Made by a program: the position numbers and the translations under genes. DNA of 64,000 nt. Source: Nemophila menziesii. Lineage: Eukaryota; Streptophyta; Magnoliopsida; Boraginales; Hydrophyllaceae. The notes below the pieces were generated by a model, which was not told the DNA's origin, made no database searches, and saw nothing but the letters and a program-made list of their open reading frames with translations. Positions 33,333 to 43,813 of the stretch are shown here, one piece after another. The stretch lies in the NCBI GenBank assembly GCA_029959085.1, contig JARWIR010000093.1, positions 868,001 to 932,000 on the forward strand, given 5' to 3'. Position 1 is the stretch's first letter. Every line of letters begins with the position of its first letter.

Positions 33333-33728
33333 TTGACTGGAATCATAAGTATAGACTGTGGACGAACCAAAAATGTTAACTACACTTCAGATTCAGGCTT
33401 TATTGATAATGGAGTGAGCAATAGCATATCACTTAATTATGTGATAAACTCCCTTGACCAACAGTATCTGAATGTTAAAAGTTTTCCTGAGGGAAGGAGA
33501 AATTGCTACACCTTAAGACCTGATCAAGGTAAAAATGGAAAGTATCTGATAAGGGAAAGTTTTATGTATAGAAATTATGATGGATTGAACCAACTACTAG
33601 AGTTTAATATTCATCTTGGTGTTGGATATTGGTTTACAGCAAGTGCGTCAGTACTAAGATATTGTGTTGCTCATTTTGTTATTCTAATTATTTTTGTAAA
33701 GCATTGGAAAGTAAGATCTCAAGTATAG
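33333..33728 (+). pseudogene. Malectin-like receptor kinase fragment captured in the LTR
   Basis: A 131-codon frame whose first 105 residues read TGIISIDCG, SDSGFIDNG, QQYLNVKSFPEGRRNCYTLR, KYLIRESFMYRNYDGLNQL and FNIHLGVGYW. This is the first half of the extracellular malectin-like domain of plant LRR receptor kinases, beginning at the usual exon start (about residue 25 of such proteins). The conserved stretch between NVNYT and SDSGFID is shortened by about eight residues. After about 33650 the frame is unrelated AT-rich sequence. Transmembrane and kinase regions are absent. It lies inside the solo LTR in the LTR sense orientation. Confidence 0.75.
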
Positions 33729-35439
33729 GAATCTCATGAAAGATTGATTGGTTTAGAAGCTCTAGGTTTGGAGTTGTTCGTTTGTACGTCAATTTATTTT
33801 GATAAGTTTTCTTGTATATTAATATGAAAGTTTCCAAAGAATATGGAAAGTTATGAACAAGTATTAGTTACAATGATTTTATAAGATGAATGGATACAAA
33901 TTACTATGTAAGTAAATATGGCCTTGCAGGCTTAGGATTTAAATCTTAGGCTTGCGGCAGTCTTGTCCCGAGATTTAACTTGGTAATTCTTGGGGCGTGA
34001 CATAATTACTCCCTCAGCCTCAGATATCATCTTCTTGAATAATTCCTGCGCAATGACACATCTACCCTTCTGAAACAACCCTTGTATCACACTGTTGTAT
34101 GTAACAGTATCAGGTTGTAGTCCCTTTGAAGGAATATATTGAAAAAGTTGAAAAGCTTTATCAACCCACCCTTTCTTCACTAAACCATTGATTAAAATGC
34201 TATAGGTTTGAATATTAGGCTTTAATCCTCTACCTACCATTCTACTTAAAACCCCCACAGCTTCCTCCATCTCACCCCTTAAACAATATGCATTTACCAA
34301 TGCATTATAAGTAATAGGCCTCTTTCAATCATAAGTTCTACAAATTCTTGTGCTTCTTCTACTAAACCTTCTTTTCCATGTGAATCAACCAATATGTTAA
34401 ATGTATATACATTTGAAACAACTTTATAATCCAACATCTCAATCAACAACATTTTAGCCTCTTCCTTCCTTATCTTTCATCTCAGAAAATAATTTAAGAG
34501 CATCATCAACCATGCAATCCTTACATAGACAATCAACAATGGTGTTATAAGATTGGATGTCAGGTTTAGAAATCTCTTTTTTTTTCAAATACTCTTTGCA
34601 ATTCAAGAGCCTTAAGTGTATGTCCATGTTTGCAAAGGCCATTTAGCACGACCCCTAATGTAACTTCACTTGGCTCACAAAGTTTTTCCCTCCTTAACCT
34701 ATTAAACAACTCTACAGCCTCTTTACCTCTATCTTCACCAAAGAGGCCCTTAATCAGGGTGTTATACGTAACCACAGTAGGAACATGACCGCTTTTAAAG
34801 AGACAGCCTAGTACCGCAAAGCCCATATTGCTTTTTCTTAACGAGCAGTAACAATTTATAGCTATAGTCAGTGTGTAATTATCTACCGAAGCCCCCAAAA
34901 TACGAATTTCTCTGAATAAAGAAAGAGCATAAGGGTAATTTTTCATCTTCACAACAGTACCCAATAGCTTATTGTAATCTATAACAGTAAGCTTAGGTCG
35001 CGTTCGGATTATTTGATTCACAGTAAAACGAGCATCTTCGACACTATTGATATCATCAAAAGACGAAATTGAAGAATAAAAGAAGAGGGGAAAAGGGTTA
35101 CCGATTCTGTTACTGGACGAAAGAGAAGATCTAAAGCAGAACAAAGAAGAACAAATTGATGAACCATTCAGCTTCATGATGTTATGCCTTCAAAATACTG
35201 ACGTAAGCAGGGAATGATTCGTGCTGAAATTGCAGTAAATATGATTTTGATAATGGGTATATTACTCGGAGCTGTGTGAAAGTAGGTCAGAAAACCAACT
35301 CAACCTAACCTGAATTATCGATCTAATCCAATTTTTCGTTTTTGTTTCACCCATGTCTTAGGTTGTATACTTTTTTTTGGGGACTTAGATTAGGTTGTAT
35401 ACTTAGGTTATGTATTTAGTCCAATTATATTTATATTAA

Positions 35440-35577
35440 GAGAAAATGACACCTAGGGTCTTGAACACACCCCCCTCTTCAAGATGGGAACCCGGCCTAG
35501 AGCCTCTCTTCTTACTAAAGACCTCAGCAAGTTTTTAACACATGAACCCCAAAACCCCAATTACTAGACTACCCCTT
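35440..35577. mobile_element. End fragment of a Mutator-like element (copy 4)
   Basis: 138 bp starting GAGAAAATGACACCTAGGGTC, matching the inverted right end of the element at 21992-23582 (shared blocks include AAGACCTCAGCAA and CACATGAACCCCAAA). It is cut off by the family-L LTR that begins at 35578; the rest is not found in this window. Confidence 0.7.
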
Positions 35578-36103
35578 GGTGTCGCCTAGGGTGTGATAAA
35601 CTATGATAAATAAAGTCTAGAAAACTACACACTCTCACCCTAGACAGGCACAGTACTGCAAGTATTACAGGACGTATGCAAGTTTTAGTTGATAAGTTGA
35701 GTTCGTTCTCAGGGACTTAAGTGTGTTATACGAGTAGGTAACAATAACGAGTAAAAGTAAATAATTAAAGACAGGAAATTAAAGGGAAAAGATTTCGAAA
35801 ATACTAATTAAAACTAGGAAAATAAAGACAATAAAATAAATACTAAGAATATGAGATGAGAGATATAGCTCAGGTTTTGCTAGTATGCACTAATCCTTCT
35901 AATTCTATCTATTAGATCTAGTTTATAAGGGAGAATATTAGCTCTTGTATACTTAGTCAGGATTCTAAATTCCCATACCTTAGACCTTGAGAGCGACTAA
36001 GGGTGCTACGGCACAACCAAGACGAGGTCTCAAATAGGGTTATCAAGCGCTACCAAGGCCCTAAACAGACACTACAATCAATTGGTGATATGGTGATTAA
36101 AAC

Positions 36104-37669
36104 TGATGTCTCCTCATTTGTGATAGTAAAATACACTCTTGAGACATCATTTTAGGCTTATTTATTAGTTTATAGGTTGATTTTAGCTTATTTTAGTGCA
36201 CTTTCCTATTTTGGGTCTTGATTGGTAGAATTATTATTTTTAGAGCATATTGGGTTTAATTGTTTATTTAGTGTGAAGCTTTAAAGATAATTATGGAGAT
36301 TAATTAGAGTCCAAGTCAAAGACTACAATATATGGAAGGAGATATGCATGGAAATTGGAGATAGAAGGAAGCTGAGTTTAAATAGGAAAAGGAAAAGCTG
36401 CCTAAATCTGGGATTCTGCAGTACACATCCAAAGATAGGCGTTTTTACCTAAGAAATAGGCCGAATTTGGTAATTTCCTTCTAAAGGGCCTAGATAATTC
36501 TGTTGCGATTCTTTTGGTATCTTATAGAGAAAAATCCGACCAATAACGAAGAAGATACACTCAAAACAACGCAGCAGTGTTTATCTTACGAATTTGGGTT
36601 GGGCCAGGAGCCCATTACTTGAAGTTATCTCCACCAAACGAATTAGGTCAACCTATACACTATAAATACAGCCTCTTAACACTCTTAAATCATCCTTGGC
36701 CAGACCCTAAGGCATAGAGGAAGCTGCAACACAAGAGAAGAAGTCTGGAAGGAGCTGTGCAACAATCATGTCTCCTTCAACCTCTTATTTTGTAATTCTT
36801 TCTTCTTCTTTTCTTTGTATGGACTAATTCTCTTAGCTTAGGTTTTGCATAATGTATAAACTATGAATTCTAATTCTTCTATCTAAGTTCTTTGGGAATT
36901 ATATGTTTTAATCCGATATTAGCTACTTACCCTTATATTTGATTATGTGTTTTGATTTAATGACTGTTTTCCTTGCTAGTGCACGAGTATAGGATTACCT
37001 TAATAGTAGTTAGATGGTCACCTTGTAAGGGTGTTTAACTATTGAACCACCACATAACGTCTAGTGTCGATAGCAGTTCTGACAAAACATACTTCTAACT
37101 AGATAGTCATTAAGGTTTGTTTTAACCACCATATCACCAAGATTGCAGTATTTGCTTAGGGCCTTAGTGGCGTTTGATAACCCTATTTTAAATCACTTCT
37201 TGGTTGTGTCGTTGCCCCCTTAGTCGCTCTCAAGGTCTAAGGTAGTGGAATTTAGAATCCTGACTAAGTATACCAAGAGCTAATATTCTCCCTTATTAAC
37301 TAGATTCATGGATAGAATTAGAGGGATTAGTGGATACTAGTAAAACCTAAGTTATATCTTTCATACTATCTTCTTTTCTTTTCTGTTATTTATTTTATTG
37401 TCTTTAATTTAGTAGTTTAGTTTTCTTATCAAAAAACCAAATAAATATCTATCTTTCTCTTCTTTCTCCTTGCGTATTATTATCTATCTTTAATATCTGC
37501 ACTTGATAATTTGCATAAGTTCTCTCTAACTTTCGTCAGTCCCTGAGGAACGAATCTTCTTATCATTAAAACGTGCATACGTCCTGTAATACTTGCAGTA
37601 CAGTGTTAGTTTAGGGTGTGCATTTGCACTTATTTATATCATTATTTTATCACACCTTAGGCCACACCA
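36104..37669 (+). repeat. Left LTR of copy B
   Basis: TGATGTCTCC...GCCACACCA. It contains a CTATAAATA box at about 36659, likely the element promoter, and a short inverted repeat right at the start (TGATGTCTC and GAGACATCA at 36104-36157). Confidence 0.95.
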
Positions 37670-37675
37670 AGTTTT

Positions 37676-37693
37676 TGGCGCCGCTGCCGGGGA
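37676..37693 (+). other. Primer-binding site of copy B
   Basis: TGGCGCCGCTGCCGGGGA, six bases after the left LTR; Athila/Tat-like type. Confidence 0.9.
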
Positions 37694-37855
37694 CTACATT
37701 GTTAGTCCTTGTGCAATTATCCTGTGCTTTTATTTTAGTTAGTTCTATTTTACGCTTTTCTTTTTAGTTTTTGTCTTTACAGATTCTTTTTAGGCGAGAG
37801 CAGATTTATTAGGAGATAAAGGTTTCGTGTTATTAGATCCTGAAGACGCTAATTC

Positions 37856-39004
37856 ATGATGGAATCTCTAAGGCTCACGGAGTTGAGCCGACAACTTGAG
37901 GAATTACGAGAACAATCGCGAGAACTAGCTCGGAGGAATCTAGTACATACATCACCTTCATGTCCTAGTTGTGGAGCAAGAGATCACTCGTGGGGACGTT
38001 GCATGAACAATCCAGCCTCAATTTCCTTCATGCCTTATCAAAGAGACCATTATCATGATGGTTATTATCAATCTCAAGGAAATTACGCTGACTATCAACC
38101 CCCACAGAGTTACAATTGGGTCGGAGATCAACAGCCGTGTCATTATGATAACCATTATCATGATGATTATTATCAACCACGACCACAAGCTTATTATCCT
38201 CCACAACCTATCTATCAAGAAGCGCCGATTTATAATGAATCTTATCAAGAACCACTTCCTTATTCAATGCAGCAAACCGTACAAAAACAACCTTCGAGTT
38301 TGAGTTCAAGTTTGGCTCGACTGATGCAAACACTTGATAATATAGAGAGTCGCCATCAAGAATCCCAAGACTCGCAGAATGCGCTTATGGAGAAGTTGCA
38401 GAGAATGTCACAAAGGATGAATGAAACTCTAATCCCTGCAGAAAGGCAACTCCAAAGTGATACTACTGCTCCAGAAAACAAAGTTTGTCATGCAGTTGAA
38501 TCAGAAAGTGGAAAACAACTATCTCCACCAAGACCAGAACCAGAATCAGTCCCTATTCCAGATCAGAGGGGGGAAGAAGCAACAGAAGATAAGGTCGAAG
38601 AGGTAGTTGAACAAGAACGTGTCCAAGAGAAGACACCAGAAAAGAAAGAGAGCCCAGTGGTAACCAATACATGTCCTCCTCCACCATTCCCTTCACATGT
38701 CAGAAAGGACAATGACCTGGAATTCAAGAAGTTCGTTGACATGATGAACAAATTAAAGAACAGCAGCCCGTTTGTAGAAGCTCTCACAAGAATGTCAAAA
38801 TACGGTCAATTCATGAAGGACATTCTTTCTAACAAACGAAGATTCGAGATGAATGGATTACTAGAGGAGTGTAATGCTACACTTGGAATTGAGTTACCAC
38901 CTATTCCCACGAAATCTTGGATGGCACCATCCATGATTATTAAGAATCGAGCTGAAAAGTTCGTGGGAATTAAAGGCAAAGGGTGGAAATTTCGTCATCC
39001 TTAA
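37856..39004 (+). CDS. Gag-derived zinc-knuckle protein of the non-autonomous element
   Basis: 382 codons, uninterrupted. Residues 1-30 are a helical Arg/Glu/Leu segment. Residues 36-49 form a perfect CCHC knuckle (C36, C39, H44, C49). Residues 60-145 are Tyr/Gln/Pro/His-rich with repeated HYHDxYYQ units. Residues 155-200 look like a coiled coil, followed by an acidic linker (about 230-265). The segment from about 287 to 325 (FKKFVDMMNKLK...FVEALTRMSKYGQFMKDIL) matches the conserved stretch that precedes protease in plant Gypsy polyproteins. The frame ends 57 residues after that segment, without protease. Likely an RNA-binding/packaging protein made from a truncated gag. The start ATG-ATG is the first after the primer site region. 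Frame integrity in so young a copy does not by itself prove selection. Confidence 0.8.
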   Translation: MMESLRLTELSRQLEELREQSRELARRNLVHTSPSCPSCGARDHSWGRCMNNPASISFMPYQRDHYHDGYYQSQGNYADYQPPQSYNWVGDQQPCHYDNHYHDDYYQPRPQAYYPPQPIYQEAPIYNESYQEPLPYSMQQTVQKQPSSLSSSLARLMQTLDNIESRHQESQDSQNALMEKLQRMSQRMNETLIPAERQLQSDTTAPENKVCHAVESESGKQLSPPRPEPESVPIPDQRGEEATEDKVEEVVEQERVQEKTPEKKESPVVTNTCPPPPFPSHVRKDNDLEFKKFVDMMNKLKNSSPFVEALTRMSKYGQFMKDILSNKRRFEMNGLLEECNATLGIELPPIPTKSWMAPSMIIKNRAEKFVGIKGKGWKFRHP

Positions 39005-39309
39005 TCGAGGTAACACGTCTAACTTTGAAAGACGTTAAACAAAAGTGCTGTACGGGAGACAACCCGTAATTTCTTTTATGTTTTTACGTTTTTAGTTTTT
39101 AATTTATGTTTAGATTAGTTAATTTTAGTTGATATTGCATATTTGAGGAAGGTATTAGTGTTTTTGATGATTAGGTATTGGAGAAATCGAGTTAGGGAAG
39201 CGAGCAAAGTTTTCGGAACGGAGAAACTTCAGCAAGTCATATCTTTGCGCTCGGATATCGGAATCAGGTGATTTTTGAGTCTAAACTGCATAACTTTTCG
39301 AGATCTATC

Positions 39310-39700
39310 TGTTGGGGAGGTTTTTGTCACGTGCGGTACACCGGACCTCAGCCGCGGTGCACCGCGTGGTCAAAATCCCGTACCACGGGTTGCTACTACG
39401 GGTTTGATCCAGAAACCAGAAAAATTGCCGCGGACTACCCCCCGGTACACCGCACCATGGTCCGCGCCTCAAAAACCCGTACCACGGGGTAGGTACCACG
39501 GGTATTTTGACGGAGATAGCTACAGAAGCCGCGGGGTACCCTCCGGTACACCGGACCCTAGTCCGCAAGCCAAAACCCGTACCACGGGGTCCTACCACGG
39601 GTTTTAACCAGTGAGCAAAAAAGTTTCGAGCATCAGATGTCGCGGACTACCCTGCGGTGCACCCCATGGTCCGCAGGGGTAGTCCGCACGAGCCGCCAGA
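39310..39700. repeat. GC-rich cluster of palindromic ACCACGGG / GGTACACCG motifs
   Basis: Within 390 bp, GTACCACGGG or TACCACGGG occurs five times, GGTACACCG three times (with GGTGCACC variants) and CGCGGACTACC or its complement several times. Many are near self-complementary, and the block is much richer in GC than the rest of the element. It lies downstream of the gag-like ORF. Copy A has a degenerate equivalent at about 300-360. Confidence 0.75.
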
Positions 39701-42235
39701 GAGAGAAAAGAAAGGGTTTCAAGGTTATATGAAGATCTAAAGCTTATTATTCCGAATTTATTAAACCTTAAACCTCTTTCTTCTCTCCAAAACTCTCCCA
39801 ACTCCATTGAAGCTCATCAAAACCTTCACCAATCATCAAAACACTACCCAATCACCATGAAAACACATCCAATTCATTCTCCACATCATTACAAAGAAGA
39901 TTCAACCACCTATATCATCCCAAAACACCTTGAATCCAAGAATCAAAAGCTTAGATTTCAAAAGTTCATCCTACAATTTCTTAAATCCAAGCCAATCCGT
40001 GAAGAATCCATCTTACCCACATAGAGAATCATCATCAAATCACCTTTCCTAACCCAAATTAAGCTTGGACAACCAATAATCAAGAGTTCCAAATTTCAAG
40101 AGTGGTTAAAGCTTTGAGTTGGGGGTCAATTGAGATGATTAAGAGAACATGAACATTATCTACTGTACAGGAGATGAAGAAATCAAGGTGTTGGATTTAA
40201 TTGAGAAGAAATCAAGTGAGACAAGTCCTAGTTCCAATTCAATGGGTAAAACAAGTCAAGAGAAGAGAGGTTAGCATGCTGTGTTGATTCAATGAGCAAA
40301 AAGGTTCTATCTTTAGTGAAGAAGACAACACAACCTCTCTAGATCAAAGACCCTACACCCGGAGAAAAAGAGAAAGCTTCAAGGGCCCTGATAGCTTCTC
40401 CGAAGTAACAATTAAAGGGACTACCTTTTTCTTATGAGAAAGTATTTGAAGAAGAAGTTGAAGGTGAATACATGAAGGTTCATGGAGATTTGGAATGCTT
40501 TGGGTTGTTTGTGAATTGTCTTTTATGAGGAGAAGAAGAAGATGTGGCACAGTTGATCTATGAGGAGGTGATACGAATTTTCGATCTCTCCCATGACGTT
40601 ATACAATGCAATATCCTATTATGATCAAGTGTCCTGAACAAAAAGCGAATAAGAAGTTGGGTGAAGAAGATACATTAGAATTTAATCCGAATACCAATAA
40701 GGCGAGGTAAAAGCCTCGAAGAGTATGTTTTCTTTCTTCCCTACCATTTCTTTATGTGCAATATGTATGCTAATTTTAAATTTTATTTTTCTTGAGTCTT
40801 TTTCGAGTCGTGGGGACACGGCTCATTTTTGAGTTGGGGGTGGGGATTCGTTGTCCTCATCTTCCTTTTTGTTTTTTTCATAAAATTTAAATTTTTTTGG
40901 GTTGAATTAGGCATAGAATATCTTTGAATGTACCTATGTGAGCATGATTTAATTAAGTTAATGATAGTAAGTAGTATGTTTTTGAAAGATGTTACAAATT
41001 TGTTTAGATGCATGCATGAAAACAGGAAATAAAGGATAGAAAAGTTAATGAGCAATGCTAAGAAGTATGTTGAAACTTAGGAATAGTTATTTGGTGTGTA
41101 GAACGTGAGGTTTAAAATTAGTTGAAAACCCACTTGTCTATGAACTAATAATGAAAAAGTAATGAAATCCGGTAGTTAGAAAAATGACTAAGGCAGTTCT
41201 TTCATGATTAAAACACTTGAAGCCTTTAGACCTTCTCACCCTTTTGTTTGATTATTATTTATCCGTCTTAGCCCCTCTGAGCCTTTCTAAAGCCTTTTCT
41301 TGAAACACATTATAATCCTTACCCTAGTTTTAGGACTCATCTATATGACCCGCACTCGAATCGCAAAACCTGAGACAACTCGTTTTAGAGCTTGAGTTTG
41401 GGGTGGTGGGTTTCATCATTAGGGAACTTTGGGAATTTGGAAATTATCTTTGTGATTTTATTGATGATGAATTGTTATTATTGTAACCCTTTGCCGGGGT
41501 AATAGTGAATGAAAAAGAAGCTACGAGCTAAACTTGCCAACAAGGGCATTAAAAAGAAAGAATATATATATGAAAAATAGTGTGATATCTCAACATCAAA
41601 AAGAGAGTCAGAACTATACAAAAAAAAGAAAAAAATTGTTATGAAAAGAATATATATTCGGACCGGCAAAGTGGATTCTATATCATCAAAGGTTTTATTT
41701 GGATTAATTGGGGATGCAAATCAAAAGCATCAATAAATTGGGTTGAGTGAGAACATCTTCGAGTGAAAATTCAAGCTCTAGGGCGATTCGTTGATGGCTA
41801 GTGAGGAGAGAGCCAAAAGCTCACTTTTCATTATCCAAATATACCACACCCGTCCTTAAGCCACATTATAACCAAAGACCTTAGGATTTCTAACTACTAG
41901 ATGGAGAAACAATTGAGGTAGTAGGTAGTAAGTAAGTGGACCATTGGATGCTGTATTTGGGACCTATGAACAACCTATAGCCATCAACCTGAACTAAGTT
42001 ATCATCCTCTCCTTCTGGCATTGCGAAATTAATCTTAACTTGAGTTTATGGATTGTTGATTACATGTATATTAAGCATATTTGTGCATTATTTCTTAAGC
42101 ATTACTACATGAGACTTTTTAGATATTTTGCTCTAGGATCAGTCATTGTGTTCTATTCTTGATTCTCCTCCTACTTCTTCTTCTTGACTACCCTACTGTT
42201 CTTTACTTTTATTGTATCGGGACGATACAACTTTG
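39701..42235. other. Long non-coding 3' internal region of copy B
   Basis: Where pol would be in an autonomous Gypsy element there is about 2.5 kb without a long ORF. Parts of it (41230-41360 and 41700-42235) are conserved in copies C and D in reverse orientation, so it is a real part of the family. Confidence 0.7.
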
Positions 42236-42247
42236 AGTTGGGGGTCT

Positions 42248-43813
42248 TGATGTCTCCTCATTTGTGATAGTAAAATACACTCTTGAGACATCATTTTAGG
42301 CTTATTTATTAGTTTATAGGTTGATTTTAGCTTATTTTAGTGCACTTTCCTATTTTGGGTCTTGATTTGTAGAATTATTATTTTTAGAGCATATTGGGTT
42401 TAATTGTTTATTTAGTGTGAAGCTTTAAAGATAATTATGGAGATTAATTAGAGTCCAAGTCAAAGACTACAATATATGGAAGGAGATATGCATGGAAATT
42501 GGAGATAGAAGGAAGCTGAGTTTAAATAGGAAAAGGAAAAGCTGCCTAAATCTGGGATTCTGCAGTACACATCCAAAGATAGGCGTTTTTACCTAAGAAA
42601 TAGGCCGAATTTGGTAATTTCCTTCTATAGGGCCTAGATAATTCTGTTGCGATTCTTTTGGTATCTTATAGAGCAAAATCCGACCAATAACGAAGAAGAT
42701 ACACTCAAAACAACGCAGCAGTGTTTATCTTACGAATTTGGGTTGGGCCAGGAGCCCATTACTTGAAGTTATCTCCACCAAACGAATTAGGTCAACCTAT
42801 ACACTATAAATACAGCCTCTTAACACTCTTAAATCATCCTTGGCCAGACCCTAAGGCCAAGAGGAAGCTGCAACACAAGAGAAGAAGTCTGGAAGGAGCT
42901 GTGCAACAATCATGTCTCCTTCAACCTCTTATTTTGTAATTCTTTCTTCTTCTTTTCTTTGTATGGACTAATTCTCTTAGCTTAGGTTTTGCATAATGTA
43001 TAAACTATGAATTCTAATTCTTCTATCTAAGTTCTTTGGGAATTATATGTTTTAATCCGATATTAGCTACTTACCCTTATATTTGATTATGTGTTTTGAT
43101 TTAATGACTGTTTTCCTTGCTAGTGCACGAGTATAGGATTACCTTAATAGTAGTTAGATGGTCACCTTGTAAGGGTGTTTAACTATTGAACCACCACATA
43201 ACGTCTAGTGTCGATAGCAGTTCTGACAAAACATACTTCTAACTAGATAGTCATTAAGGTTTGTTTTAACCACCATATCACCAAGATTGCAGTATTTGCT
43301 TAGGGCCTTAGTGGCGTTTGATAACCCTATTTTAAATCACTTCTTGGTTGTGCCGTTGCCCCCTTAGTCGCTCTCAAGGTCTAAGGTAGTGGAATTTAGA
43401 ATCCTGACTAAGTATACCAAGAGCTAATATTCTCCCTTATTAACTAGATTCATGGATAGAATTAGAAGGATTAGTGGATACTAGTAAAACCTAAGTTATA
43501 TCTTTCATACTATCTTCTTTTCTTTTCTGTTATTTATTTTATTGTCTTTAATTTAGTAGTTTAGTTTTCTTATCAAAAAACCAAATAAATATCTATCTTT
43601 CTCTTCTTTCTCCTTGCGTATTATTATCTATCTTTAATATCTGCACTTGATAATTTGCATAAGTTCTCTCTAACTTTCGTCAGTCCCTGAGGAACGAATC
43701 TTCTTATCATTAAAACTTGCATACGTCCTGTAATACTTGCAGTACAGTGTTAGTTTAGGGTGTGCATTTGCACTTATTTATATCATTATTTTATCACACC
43801 TTAGGCCACACCA
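42248..43813 (+). repeat. Right LTR of copy B
   Basis: 1566 bp, about 8 mismatches to the left LTR, preceded by a TTGAGTTGGGGGTCT polypurine tract and followed by AAAAC. Confidence 0.95.

Larger units (their letters stand above)
30749..34002 (+). mobile_element. Solo LTR (Tekay-like ends) carrying nested cargo
   Basis: Starts TGTAATATCCCC, ends GGGGCGTGACA, flanked by the perfect 5-bp duplication TAATT (30744-30748 and 34003-34007) inside the PPR pseudogene. There is no second copy of the start inside, so it is a single LTR. Without the nested Mutator-like element (30881-32514) its length is about 1.6 kb. Ends of this type are common in Del/Tekay chromovirus Gypsy LTRs. Inside are a 32-bp minisatellite and a malectin-like receptor kinase fragment, unusual LTR cargo. 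Confidence 0.75.
28925..35177 (-). pseudogene. Rf-like PPR pseudogene of about 14 motifs, split by two insertions
   Basis: The minus-strand start at 35177 gives the same presequence as the gene at 26713 (MKLNGSS...LFCFRSSLSS). Segments 35177-34008, 30748-30571 and 29347-28925 join exactly when the inserts and one copy of each target duplication are removed: across 34008/30748 the frame reads ...SEAEGVI then SPDFVTYN, and across 30571/29347 it reads ...FTEAVSL then LVSMESS. About 14 PPR motifs result, normal for an Rf-like protein. Besides the inserts, frameshifts lie near 34570 (a T/A run), near 34460 and near 34318, so it is dead. It lies tandemly upstream of, and on the same strand as, the intact PPR gene. 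The end is closely similar to it (same last two motifs, different last residues). Confidence 0.9.
36104..43813 (+). mobile_element. Complete, very young gag-only LTR retrotransposon (family L copy B)
   Basis: 7710 bp. Two 1566-bp LTRs (36104-37669 and 42248-43813) differ at only about 8 positions by eye, roughly 0.5 percent. Flanked by the 5-bp duplication AAAAC (36099-36103 and 43814-43818) in the LTR of copy C. Primer site at 37676-37693, polypurine tract just before 42248. The 4.6-kb internal region has a single credible ORF (37856-39004) and no protease, reverse transcriptase, RNase H or integrase. It must therefore have used enzymes from another Gypsy-type element. This fits the non-autonomous TR-GAG/LARD-like classes known in plants. 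Confidence 0.95.

Noticed and set aside
35431..35439. TTATATTAA as a 9-bp duplication for the Mutator-like fragment at 35440
   Set aside because: The partner end was not found in the window, so the duplication cannot be confirmed.
38018..38303. Ile/Met-rich frames on both strands
   Set aside because: Shadows of the Tyr/His/Gln-rich tract of the gag-like ORF.
42721..42939. 72-codon frame in the right LTR of copy B
   Set aside because: It lies wholly within an LTR and is not open in the left LTR over the same length.
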